Source of the DNA: Brevibacillus ruminantium
GTDB lineage: Bacteria; Bacillota; Bacilli; Brevibacillales; Brevibacillaceae
NCBI RefSeq assembly: GCF_023746555.1
Contig: NZ_CP098755.1
Location: 5,109,001 to 5,173,000, forward strand
Reading direction: 5' to 3'
Length of the DNA: 64,000 bases
Part shown: positions 1 to 7,760 of the stretch, one piece after another
How positions within the stretch are numbered: the stretch's first letter is position 1
Layout: every line of letters begins with the position of its first letter
Made by a program: the position numbers and the translations under genes
Notes under the pieces: model-generated
Told to the model about the DNA's origin: nothing
Database searches by the model: none
Seen by the model: only the letters and a program-made list of their open reading frames with translations

Positions 1-748
1 CATCGCGATGGCGTCCGGAAAATTGCGCAGGCACCCCAACTGGATGACTCCGATTTTGCCAAGAAAGGGCGACGAGCGTCATGCCGCCGATCCAGCCCTC
101 TGTTTGATCAAGAATGGCATCGATCTCACGGGAAGTCAGCGGCATTTCAACTGAATCGCGAAAAAACCGCTCCCCCTCTTCCCGTGTAAAACGCAAGTCC
201 TTAAGGCCCACTAGATGAAGCTGACCGCTCATCCGCAAACGAGGAAGCTTGAGCGGCGGTTCCGCCCGCCCGGAGATGTAGAGATGCACATGCCCCGGCA
301 AGCCGCTCAGCCACGCTTCCAGCGACTCATGAATCCTTTTATCGGTAATCACATGGTAATCATCTAAGACGAGAATGATTTCTTCCTCTATGCCCGAAAC
401 AAGCTCAATCAGCTCACCGATCCAGCCCTCTATCGTATTCACGTTCCAAGCCGTGAGCAGATCCTGGGACGGTTCGCGAAGAAAAGGGCAAGCTGCACGG
501 ATCGACGCCAGTACATAAGCCCAGAAACGGTGAAGGTCATTCTCTGATTTTTCCAGGTTCACCCAGGCTACATGCTTTTGAAGCGCAGCCCAGGCACCAA
601 GTGCTGTCGATTTTCCATAGCCGGCCGGCGCGGTGACGACCGTCAGTTTGCAACCGCGGCCTTGATCGAGGAGGAGTGCAAGACGTTCTCGTTCTATCAG
701 CCGCATCCGCTTGGCAGGGATATGTACTTTTGCAGATAGAACCAGCAT
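1..748 (-). CDS. MalT-like LuxR-family ATP-dependent transcriptional regulator, N-terminal part (runs off window)
   Basis: Only the first 249 codons are inside the window. The start is an ATG preceded by GGAGGGAAAACC, a strong ribosome binding site. The protein opens with VHIPAKRMRLIERERLALLL, followed by TVVTAPAGYGKSTAL (Walker A, about residues 37-51), and later ILVLDDYH, a Walker B-type segment. These are hallmarks of the STAND-type MalT/LuxR large regulators, which bind ATP and an inducer and carry a C-terminal LuxR helix-turn-helix (outside this window). The reading frame is clean through base 1. The target genes are unknown. It could equally be annotated as AAA/NACHT-type LuxR regulator; the family assignment is firm, the specific role is not. 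Confidence 0.85.
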   Translation of the reverse strand, partial: MLVLSAKVHIPAKRMRLIERERLALLLDQGRGCKLTVVTAPAGYGKSTALGAWAALQKHVAWVNLEKSENDLHRFWAYVLASIRAACPFLREPSQDLLTAWNVNTIEGWIGELIELVSGIEEEIILVLDDYHVITDKRIHESLEAWLSGLPGHVHLYISGRAEPPLKLPRLRMSGQLHLVGLKDLRFTREEGERFFRDSVEMPLTSREIDAILDQTEGWIGGMTLVALSWQNRSHPVGVPAQFSGRHRD

Positions 749-1105
749 GGTTTTCCCTCCTCTCAGAATCAATTGCTCGTTTGTTCAAGTGTCTCTTTCG
801 TCTGATCTTGAGGGTTAGTGGTGTCAGAGCTTATTGTTGTTTCTCAAAATCTCTACCGTTCACAACAACTAGTTTCATTGTATCAATTTCACAGCTTAGC
901 TTCATTGGTCCTATTGCAGTGGTAAGTCATAAAATTAGTCATATATGGGTCTAACAATTTTGCAACACGCCCGTTTGGATACATTGATAAGTGTTTAATC
1001 AATAGTTGATTCAAGCAATTAAAATTTTTCAAAATAATATAAGTTTACATTTTTCACGAAATATGGTAAAAAAATTATATACCAAAAATTAGGAGGTAAC
1101 TAATT
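749..1105. other. AT-rich intergenic region between divergent genes
   Basis: No gene is seen here. The right half is very AT-rich and holds the promoter of the small secreted protein; the left half should hold the promoter of the MalT-like regulator, but I could not pick one convincingly. Confidence 0.6.
1044..1072 (+). promoter_or_regulatory. Candidate sigma-A promoter of the secreted protein gene
   Basis: TTTACA at 1044-1049 is followed after exactly 17 bases by TAAAAA at 1067-1072, preceded by TGG (extended -10). The gene's ATG lies 34 bases downstream of the -10, with AGGAGGTAAC as the ribosome binding site. Confidence 0.45.
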
Positions 1106-1603
1106 ATGAAAAGAGTAGTTTTTAGCCTTCTCAGCATGATGTTAGCTTCTAGTATTGCAGTAGGGGCTTCTGCAAAAGAAACTTCTAACATTGCAGCTTC
1201 AACTTCTGCAGCGCAATCCGCACATAGTGTAATTACACCTATGGCAATTTTCAAAGATAGGGAACCTAACGATACAAGAGCGGAAGCGAATGTTTTTATC
1301 ATTGGCGATGGAAACCAAATTACCGGTTCATTTCCGCGAGGGGATTCAGCAGACTGGTTTACATTCACACCTACAAAAACCGAAACATATCGCTTCTATT
1401 TTTCCCACTCCTCTTTCCAACGGTACAGTTTGAGACTACACGGTGACGGATTGGGAAAAGTTGCGGAAATCACATTTGATAGCCCAGTAAGGTATTTTGA
1501 TGTTACTGTACAAGCTGGTACAACGTATTATCTCGGTGCCGAGGCTCATTTCCGTAACTATAACGAAGACGATACTTATGATATTTACACTTACAAAATT
1601 TAA
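1106..1603 (+). CDS. Small secreted protein with a pre-peptidase C-terminal (PPC)-like beta domain
   Basis: 165 residues with a classic signal peptide (KR, then a hydrophobic stretch ending near GASAKE at about residue 24). The mature part contains DREPNDTRAEAN, then SADWFTFTPTKTETYRFYF and VQAGTTYYLGAEAHF. This 'EPND..AN...I.G....D.DWF.F' pattern is typical of PPC domains (Pfam PF04151), which usually sit beside secreted proteases as adhesion or chaperone-like modules. Here it stands alone, without a protease domain. The gene is monocistronic: its own promoter lies upstream and a strong hairpin follows. The function is unknown; the domain call is from motif resemblance only. Confidence 0.7.
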   Translation: MKRVVFSLLSMMLASSIAVGASAKETSNIAASTSAAQSAHSVITPMAIFKDREPNDTRAEANVFIIGDGNQITGSFPRGDSADWFTFTPTKTETYRFYFSHSSFQRYSLRLHGDGLGKVAEITFDSPVRYFDVTVQAGTTYYLGAEAHFRNYNEDDTYDIYTYKI

Positions 1604-1625
1604 TTAAGTAGATAACTCCATGAAT

Positions 1626-1700
1626 CAAAAATACACTCCTTAAAAACCGATAATGTTCCTCTTTGGGAACATCTCCGGTCGTTTTGGGAGTGTATTTTTT
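1626..1700 (+). terminator. Long Rho-independent terminator
   Basis: The outer stem pairs AAAAATACACTCC with GGAGTGTATTTTT; an inner hairpin ATGTTCC / GGGAACAT is nested inside. It ends in a T run. It terminates the secreted-protein gene. Confidence 0.8.
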
Positions 1701-1709
1701 ATAGTAGAA

Positions 1710-1737
1710 ATTATTCAACATATATCTGTTGAAAAAA
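1710..1737. other. Isolated inverted repeat with 6-bp centre, recombination-site-like
   Basis: TTCAACA at 1714-1720 and TGTTGAA at 1727-1733 are perfect inverted arms around TATATC. The flanks extend the symmetry imperfectly to about 11 bases each side. This 11-6-11 layout resembles a XerC/D-type core site, but nothing else supports that. Confidence 0.3.
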
Positions 1738-1739
1738 TT

Positions 1740-1946
1740 GAAGGTAAGAAACGCTTTAACATTGCCTATATCATTGATAGTTTTGATACTAGCTCAAATA
1801 TTATCACGATAATCATAAGGTTTTCCTCACTTGTAAATTACTTGTTTTTACATTCCTTATGAAAAAATTGCTTCTGCATTCCTTTTTTCTACAAATGAAT
1901 AATCAACATCAGTCGGAATTTCCTTTGATATTATTGGAGTTTTTAA
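1740..1946 (+). pseudogene. Decayed coding remnant upstream of S-layer cassette 1
   Basis: The plus strand here reads as short, interrupted protein-like segments such as KIASAFLFSTNE and VGISFDIIGVFKF, broken by stops at about 1898 and 1971 and in a frame different from the cassette that follows. It may be the remains of the lost 5' part of a surface-protein gene. No intact gene is present, and the resemblance to coding sequence is subjective. Confidence 0.3.
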
Positions 1947-1980
1947 ATTCACAGACGATTTGAAATTCGAGTAAAGGTTT

Positions 1981-1990
1981 GTGCTATTAC
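1981..1990 (+). repeat. Cassette 5' boundary decamer, copy 1
   Basis: GTGCTATTAC marks the point where cassette 1 begins to look like S-layer coding sequence. The same decamer in the same reading frame marks the 5' edge of cassette 2 and lies at codons about 134-137 of the complete gene. The two silent copies share TT immediately upstream of it. Confidence 0.55.
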
Positions 1991-3535
1991 CAGTACAATT
2001 AAACAAGCAAGTGATCAACAACTTGCTGTTGCAATTAATGAAGGTAAACCTGTTACTGTTAAACAACTTGAAGAAGCTGGTTATACAGTAGCTTTTGCAT
2101 ATACAGTAAATGCTTCCGATCTTAACAAATCAACAGGTATTGTTGATGCTTCGAAAGCACCTTTCAATGGTAAGTTTGAATATCAAGTAACCATTTCGAA
2201 AGATGGCGAAAAAGTTGCAGCTTCTGAGTGGTCAGAAGTTACTGCTTTGGCAACAAACACCCCTGTGAAAGTTTTGGAGCTTGGCTTAGCCGTAGGCGAC
2301 GAAGCTTTCCCGGTTAACTACATCACATTAGGTGAAACAAATGTATCTGTTCAAGCAACAAAAGCTGAAAATGCTTTTGGAGAAACAGAAGGAGTAGATG
2401 CTCCAGCAGTTAAAAACATTGTTTCCAGTGATGTAACTGTTGCTTACTATGATACCACCACGAAAAAATTGGTTCCACGTAAAGAAGGTAAAGTTACACT
2501 TGAAGTGGAATTTGCAGGCATTAAAGAAAAAGTAACTTATGAGCTTGAAGTAAAAGCTGCTCAAGCTCCTGCAGTAGTGGAGTCTGGAGAAACAACGAAG
2601 GTGCAAACCGGTGTTGAAAACAGCCTCGAGATCTCTCTCGTAGACCAATACGGAGCAGCACTTCGCTCGAATCAAGCTCTGACCTATACCTTGAAGGATG
2701 CAGAGGGTAATGCAGTTGGCGAAGCCCAAGCATTAAGCATTGCTGCTGGTGAAAAAGGTACTGTCACCTTTACTTTGTCGAAATCTGGAAACTACACAAT
2801 TGAAGTAAATAAAGGCGACAAAGTAATCGGCACTCTTAATCTTCAAGGTGTAGAAGTTGATGCAACGAAAATTGATAAATTTGCGTTAACATCGGCTAAA
2901 TCAGAACTTGATTTGAAAGGCACAACAGAAGAAGCCCCAGCAACTTTGACTCTTACTGTTAATGGGTTTGTTGACGGAGTGAAGGTTTCTCAAGACGATG
3001 TAACAGCAGCAATCGTTGCGAACGGTTTGAAATTCAAATCCTCCAACGAAAAGGTTGCAACAGTAGATGCTGATGGTAAAGTAAAAGCTGTTGCAACAGG
3101 TACTGCAACAATCTCCCTCGTAAAAGAAGAAGGTCAAAAAGTAACTACTTATGCGGCCTTTGATGTAACTGTTAAAAATACTACCGAACAAATCAATACG
3201 CTGACACTGAAAGACGATGCTACTGTTTTGAAAGTTAAAAATGCAGATGACCTTACTGCGGCTTTCATTGCAGCTAACGTAACAGCTGGAAATGACAAAG
3301 ATGGTAAAGAAATCTTTAACGCTGGTATGATTGCTAATGTAGAATATATTGCATCTAACAGCCAGGTAATTGTTACCATTGCAGACATTAACGGTGGTAA
3401 AGCGTTTGTCTTTAACGTAGAAGTTGACCCTGACTTGGTAACTGAACCAACTGAGCCAACTGAACCTACAGATCCAGTTGATACCCTGCTTAGCACTGCA
3501 ATCTTCACTGCAGTACCGGTTGATGCAGTACTGCC

Positions 3536-3830
3536 AGTACTTGCAACAGAAGCTGATGTGCAAACAGAAATCAAAGCAGGCGATGAATTGGTACCGGCAG
3601 TAATCGCAACAGAAGCTGATGCACGTCCAGCGATTAACGTAGGCGATGTATTAGTAGAGGAAGTCAAAGATCCTGACACTGGAGAAGTAACCACTCCAGC
3701 GGTAATCGCGACAGAAGATGATGTGCAAACAGAAATCAAAGTAGGCGATGTACTAGTACCGGCAGTAATCGCAACAGAAGATGATGCACGTCCGGCAATT
3801 AACGTAGGCGATGTTTTGGTACCTGGCACC
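3536..3830 (+). repeat. Internal coding repeat in cassette 1
   Basis: The DNA encodes alternating units of the form (V/L)xxVIATE(A/D)D(V/A)... followed by VGD(V/E)LV, present about four times. It looks like a short in-frame tandem expansion of a proline- and alanine-rich linker. Confidence 0.55.
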
Positions 3831-4112
3831 CCTGCTGTAAACGGAACACTCGTCCTTACCTTTACTGAAGCTGTTAGCATTGAAGGCCTTGATAATGTTG
3901 ATCTTACCATCGACGGTGGTGCTACAGTAGCTGTTCCAGTTGCTGATATTGAAAAATCTCAAGATGGTAAAACATTAACAATTACCGTAAAACCCGGAAC
4001 TGAACTTGCCGCTGCTACAGAAATCGCTGCTATTGCAGGCCTTGTAGATGCCAATGGTTCCGCAGTAGTGATCGCTGATCCAATCAATATTACTACTCGT
4101 CAATAAAACGTT

Positions 4113-4143
4113 ACTTCCATTCGCTCATCTGAGTGAAAGAAGT
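4113..4143 (+). repeat. Conserved imperfect palindrome at cassette 3' end, copy 1
   Basis: The element runs ACTTC...CTCATCTGAG...GAAGT with arms that pair imperfectly around CTCATCTGAG. Its last 20 bases are identical to the sequence found just after the stop codons of cassette 2 and the complete outer wall protein gene. It may be an RNA hairpin or a recombination site. Confidence 0.6.
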
Positions 4144-4178
4144 AAGAGATGTTCTTAATTACATCTAACGTTTGCTGA

Positions 4179-4213
4179 TAGGGTCTACCTCAAATGAGGT
4201 AGGCTCTTTTTTT
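4179..4213 (+). terminator. Rho-independent terminator after cassette 1
   Basis: The stem CTACCTC / GAGGTAG with an AAAT loop is followed by GCTC and a T run (TTTTTTT). Confidence 0.8.
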
Positions 4214-4371
4214 AACTGAGCTTGCCGAAAGAACCCAGGCAAGAGATTTTTGCACACAAATGTAGAAAGTAAAGCAGTTTTCTAAACGAATGATAACAGG
4301 AATTTAGACTTAAAAGTTCTGGTTACATAATCCTAGGTAAGTTTGATCACAACATGGTAGTTTTGTACAAT

Positions 4372-4383
4372 ATCTGGTATAAT
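4372..4383 (+). promoter_or_regulatory. Candidate extended -10 promoter for recombinase module A
   Basis: TGGTATAAT gives a perfect -10 (4378-4383) with the extended TGn motif; the -35 at the correct distance (TGGTAG) is poor. The leader to the recombinase start is over 200 bases long. Confidence 0.4.
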
Positions 4384-4453
4384 TTAATATATATGATTTT
4401 TTTCTACATCATTTTAAATGTTGATATCGACATGAATTACCTGGTACCAACTA

Positions 4454-4475
4454 CTCAATCATGACATGATTAAGT
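4454..4475. promoter_or_regulatory. Palindromic operator-like site upstream of recombinase A
   Basis: AATCATG-A-CATGATT is a perfect 15-base palindrome lying in the leader between the promoter and the recombinase gene. A regulator, possibly the partner protein with its helix-turn-helix-like repeats, could bind here; this is inference. Confidence 0.35.
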
Positions 4476-4605
4476 ACCCATTAATTTTACCCAGGCTGTA
4501 TCAATCTTTTGGTTTTGCGCTTAATAAAATTGGTAAAAATATGTACTAGAACTATATATACAGATCATGGAGCAAGCTTCGTTATTAAAGGTGGGCAGAT
4601 ATCGA

Positions 4606-5469
4606 ATGCTACTAATGAATGCAATCCATAATTTTATACAATACTTGTCCTCATTAGAGCGCAGCCAGGAAACGATAACCGGCTATCGAAAAGATCTTTT
4701 TTTGTTTACCCGTTTTCTGGAGTCCAAGTATAACTGCGAATCCTACCTCGATGAAATTACTGCCTACGATATAGAGGAATACCTCATGTATCTCAAAGAG
4801 AAAAGAAATTACGCTCCAGCCAGCAGGGGGAGAAATCTGCATACGTTGCGCTCTTTTTTTACGTACGCGTACAATAAGGAGCTGGTAAGCAGAAATGTGG
4901 CGCTTTCTGTAGAAAAAATCAAGGTGCAGCAGAAAGAAAGAACCTATCTGACGGAAGAAGAAGTGGAGCTTTTAATAAAAACGATTGATCATCATTTAAT
5001 ACGTTTGGTGGTCATAGTCTTATACATGACGGGACTGCGTATCTCCGAGTGTCTGAATCTTACATTGGACAATGTTGACTTGAAGAATCGTGTGATTCAC
5101 GTGGTGGCGGGGAAGGGAAACAAGGATCGGCTAATCCCGATCTCCAAAAGACTTGTCCCTTTGATGGATGATTACATCCGGTACCATCGTCCGGATACGG
5201 AATCTCCACTATTTTTTTGCACGAAAAAGACAGGGATGTTGTCACCGGTCTATGTGAATCGTATTATCACGCAAGCGGTAACCAAACTGGGCTGGAAAAA
5301 GAAAGTGACCGCACACATTTTGCGCCACAGCTTTGCCAGCCAACTGGTCAAAAATGATGTAAATCTCGTGCAGATCCAAAAGCTGCTGGGCCACTCTTCT
5401 CTTAATGTTACCAGTATTTACACTCACACGGATCTGGATCAACTCAGCGAGGCAATTGATACACTTTAA
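4606..5469 (+). CDS. Tyrosine recombinase A (XerC/XerD-like)
   Basis: 287 residues when started at the ATG preceded by AAAGGTGGGC. An in-frame ATG at 4567 lacks a ribosome binding site, and the chosen start aligns with its paralogue at 11933-12799. An N-terminal SAM-like core-binding domain (about residues 5-90) precedes the catalytic domain. The active-site residues are visible: Arg in TGLRISE, Lys in VVAGKGNKDR, His-x-x-Arg in HILRHSF, His in LLGHSS and the nucleophile Tyr in TSIYTHTD. The family cuts and rejoins DNA through a phosphotyrosine. The next gene starts 45 bases downstream and is conserved as a pair with module B, so the two probably act together. The substrate may be the adjacent S-layer cassettes or the module itself. 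Confidence 0.9.
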   Translation: MLLMNAIHNFIQYLSSLERSQETITGYRKDLFLFTRFLESKYNCESYLDEITAYDIEEYLMYLKEKRNYAPASRGRNLHTLRSFFTYAYNKELVSRNVALSVEKIKVQQKERTYLTEEEVELLIKTIDHHLIRLVVIVLYMTGLRISECLNLTLDNVDLKNRVIHVVAGKGNKDRLIPISKRLVPLMDDYIRYHRPDTESPLFFCTKKTGMLSPVYVNRIITQAVTKLGWKKKVTAHILRHSFASQLVKNDVNLVQIQKLLGHSSLNVTSIYTHTDLDQLSEAIDTL

Positions 5470-5513
5470 ATGCTACACTAGCCGATCTGCAAATATGTTA
5501 GAGGTGTATAGAA

Positions 5514-6326
5514 ATGACTTCGTTTTCCGCTCAAAAACCTGTTTACGACGATCGTGTAAAGAATATTCTTCGCGGCCTGGTTGAGGGAAAAACCAGGGAT
5601 GATCTTGCGAAAGAGCTCGGCCACAAGAATTACAAGACGCTGGACATTTACATGAAACGTAAGAATTTCAAATGGGACCGTGAAAAAAAGACCTACATTC
5701 CTGCACATAGTCGTCTGGAAAAGCAAGACCTCGAATACGCTGAAATGACTTCGTCCAAAGTAGCGACCATTATTTCTTTGTTTCAAAAAGAAGGTGCCGA
5801 TGCAAGAACAATCGCAAAGCGTCTTGGCTTCAGTGACCACCGTGAACTTGCTACGTACATGAAGGCGAAAGGCTATCAGTGGTCATCGGAGAAGGGCAAT
5901 TACTTTCGCGTTTACGGACAGATCAATGAACTCGAGGAACCCTCTACAGACACTGCAGACCCTGTATATGCAAAGGACGAGCTGGAGGAGGCTTTTGCAG
6001 CTTCTACACCCTCTCGAATGGCTAGAATGGATGCAGCTCAGCTTGAACGGTTTTTACCTCTGCTGGAGATGTTGGATCGAAACCGGGATAAACTGGTCGA
6101 TCTCATCGTACCCGGCTCAGAGAGCGGCAAAGTGCCTCGCTATGCGGTGCCGGGAATCTTTGTCACCAAATCCGTACATATGACCAATACGCTGGACTCC
6201 CTGGTGAGAGAGTACAGCAAGGAGAAGAATATTAGTCAGCGGGATATCTTTGCCGTCGCTTTAATTGAGTTTTTTCGACGGTATGGGTATGAAAGAGAGA
6301 TTGAGACGTTGTTGGGAAGTTCATAA
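5514..6326 (+). CDS. Recombinase partner protein A, with duplicated helix-turn-helix-like repeats
   Basis: 270 residues, preceded by GAGGTGTATAGAA. I do not recognise a named family. Two internal repeats are visible: about residues 10-60 (ILRGLVEGKTRDDLAKELG ... YMKRKNFKWD) and about 78-130 (ISLFQKEGADARTIAKRLGF ... YMKAKGYQWS). Each looks like a helix-turn-helix followed by a short beta unit. The C-terminal 60 residues (NTLDSLVREYSKEKNISQRD ... FFRRYGYERE) are helical and ribbon-helix-helix-like. A paralogue of the same length follows the second recombinase in module B. A DNA-binding accessory or directionality factor for the recombinase is a reasonable guess, not a demonstrated function. 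Confidence 0.75.
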   Translation: MTSFSAQKPVYDDRVKNILRGLVEGKTRDDLAKELGHKNYKTLDIYMKRKNFKWDREKKTYIPAHSRLEKQDLEYAEMTSSKVATIISLFQKEGADARTIAKRLGFSDHRELATYMKAKGYQWSSEKGNYFRVYGQINELEEPSTDTADPVYAKDELEEAFAASTPSRMARMDAAQLERFLPLLEMLDRNRDKLVDLIVPGSESGKVPRYAVPGIFVTKSVHMTNTLDSLVREYSKEKNISQRDIFAVALIEFFRRYGYEREIETLLGSS

Positions 6327-6335
6327 GATGATGCG

Positions 6336-6361
6336 ATACCGCCAAACCGGCGGTTTTTTTT
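6336..6361 (+). terminator. Rho-independent terminator of module A
   Basis: ACCGCC-AAA-CCGGCGGT followed by eight T bases, directly after the partner gene. Confidence 0.85.
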
Positions 6362-6459
6362 AATTATACAGCAGGTGAATAAAAGGCATTTGTTCATTCA
6401 CTAAAACATCAGCTGTTGTCTTAACCAAATGAAAAGTACAGGGTGAGGAATAAGTGATA

Positions 6460-6495
6460 AAAAAGACTGCAGAAGTGATGATCTTCTGCAGTCTT
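6460..6495 (-). terminator. Rho-independent terminator after structured-RNA copy 1
   Basis: AAGACTGCAGAAG (6463-6475) and CTTCTGCAGTCTT (6483-6495) form a perfect 13-base-pair stem. Read on the minus strand it ends in TTTTTT, so it would end a transcript coming through the structured element at 6523-7090. Confidence 0.75.
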
Positions 6496-6522
6496 ACTTT
6501 GTTAGAATCAAACTGTGAAATT

Positions 6523-7090
6523 GAGAAGTTACAACGCCCATTGTAAGTTCTCGTATCCTCTTATCCGCTGACTGGGTCCCTTCGCTCCGGCCAGTTTTCT
6601 CCTCCCCGCCTGTGTTGCCACTACGGGTACGAACGGCAAGCCATCATCACTACTACGAACCCGCCGCCATCTTATCAGCCTCTCTGGTGCTAACCCACCT
6701 CTTCTGATAAGACTTCAAACGTTCCGCCTTGTCTATCCCTTCTTTTGCTGACCGTAGGTCTCCACTATACAATACGAGAAAAACAGGTTTAACAGCCTGA
6801 ATTGTTCCCGTTTCGTCTGTACGATCTCACGTACACCGGCTGTTGCCAAACCCCTAGCGCTTCTTACCTGACAACAGCTACCTCGTATTGGGTCAACATG
6901 GATTCGTCGCCTGACCATAGCCAGCTTTTAAAGAGCCCCGCCTTGCTTTTACGCAAGTACGACTTCACCTGACTTCACGCCGTTGGTTGATTAGGACCGC
7001 TGGCGTGCAGGAGGATTAGGCACGCGATTGCTTGGCTGTTATCGCGGATTGGGATTACACCAATCGATTTGACAAGACAGTTAGAGAAAA
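6523..7090 (-). ncRNA. Candidate structured noncoding RNA, copy 1
   Basis: About 570 bases without a convincing ORF, nearly identical to 23303-23873. Read on the minus strand it contains many stems: CGCGAT / ATCGCG, CGTGC / GCACG, CTTGC / GCAAG, GTACG / CGTAC, CTTATCAG / CTGATAAG enclosing GGTG / CACC, and a terminal GAGAACTTACAA hairpin. The few differences between copies often lie in loops or create G-U wobble. A terminator follows in both copies, with unrelated sequence. The size and style recall large structured RNAs such as IscB-associated HEARO/omega RNAs or ROOL/GOLLD, but I could not confirm any family; no IscB gene is present. Confidence 0.5.
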
Positions 7091-7134
7091 GCCCCCTGGA
7101 CGTAGCAGGGTATGCTTGCCTGGGGGCCTTCTCC
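7088..7134 (-). terminator. Terminator-like hairpin after cassette 2
   Basis: Minus strand: GGCCCCCAGGC ... CCAGGGGGC followed by TTTTCTC. The same hairpin follows the complete outer wall protein gene. Confidence 0.65.
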
Positions 7135-7164
7135 ACTTCTTTCACTCAGATGAGTTTATGAAGT
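7135..7164 (-). repeat. Conserved imperfect palindrome at cassette 3' end, copy 2
   Basis: This is identical to the copy at 23913-23942 and shares its terminal 20 bases with the copy at 4113-4143. Confidence 0.65.
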
Positions 7165-7184
7165 GACGTTTCGTAGTTATTGAA

Positions 7185-7760
7185 CGGTAACTTTAAAGCT
7201 TACAGTAACATCTTCCTTACCATCGGTAACTTTCACAGAGATGGTAGCTTCTCCAGCTTTTACAGGAGTGATAACCAATTTGCCGTTTTCAATCTTTACA
7301 GTAGCTACATCTTCAGCATCGGAGGAAGAGGAATCTGCAACGAAGCTAAGAGTGTCTCCATCTTCATCTGTAGCAAGATTATCTACAGTAAGCTCCAAAT
7401 CAGTTCCTACTGTTGCGTCTTGGTCGATGTCTTGTTTAGCTTCTGGCACTTTATTAGTTGCTGCATTTTCAACAGTCACTTTAAAGCTTACAGTAACTTC
7501 TTCCTTACCATCGGTAACTTTCACAGAGATGGTAGCTTCTCCAGCTTTTACAGGAGTGATAACCAATTTGCCGTTTTCAATCTTTACAGTAGCTACATCT
7601 TCAGCATTGGAGGAAGAGGAATCTGCAACGAAGCTAAGAGTGTCTCCATCTTCATCTGTAGCAAGAACATCTACAGTAAGCTCCAAATCAGTTCCTACTG
7701 TTGCTTCTTGGTCGATGTCTTGTTTAGCTTCTGGCACTTTATTAGTTGGTGCCGGGATGT
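7185..7760 (-). repeat. Two tandem 288-bp coding repeats (96-residue Ig/cadherin-like units)
   Basis: Each unit encodes NKVPEAKQDID...TVGTDLELTVD through KVTDGKEEVTVSFKVTV. The same unit occurs five times in the complete gene at 23963-25402. Confidence 0.9.

Larger units (their letters stand above)
1947..4106 (+). pseudogene. S-layer cassette 1: 5'-truncated surface protein (silent copy)
   Basis: An uninterrupted frame of 719 codons begins directly after a stop codon (TAA at 1944). It has no signal peptide, no ATG with a ribosome binding site and no promoter, so it cannot be expressed as a secreted protein where it stands. Homology-like content starts at the 10-mer GTGCTATTAC (1981-1990), which reads CAIT and matches SAIT in the outer wall protein in the same frame. 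The product contains beta-rich, Ig-like segments (for example FKSSNEKVATVDADGKVKAV, a Big_2-type motif), an E-P-T linker (about codons 500-512) and a twice-repeated segment with ATEDDVQTEIKVGDVLVPA-type units. It ends at CAATAA followed by the palindrome shared with the other two S-layer copies. It is best read as a silent variable cassette; an old broken gene is the alternative. Confidence 0.7.

Noticed and set aside
6523..7090. Group II intron
   Set aside because: No domain V hairpin, no GUGYG/AY ends and no reverse transcriptase could be seen.
6523..7090. Group I intron / IStron
   Set aside because: The conserved P3/P7 core sequences were not recognised and no transposase gene is adjacent.
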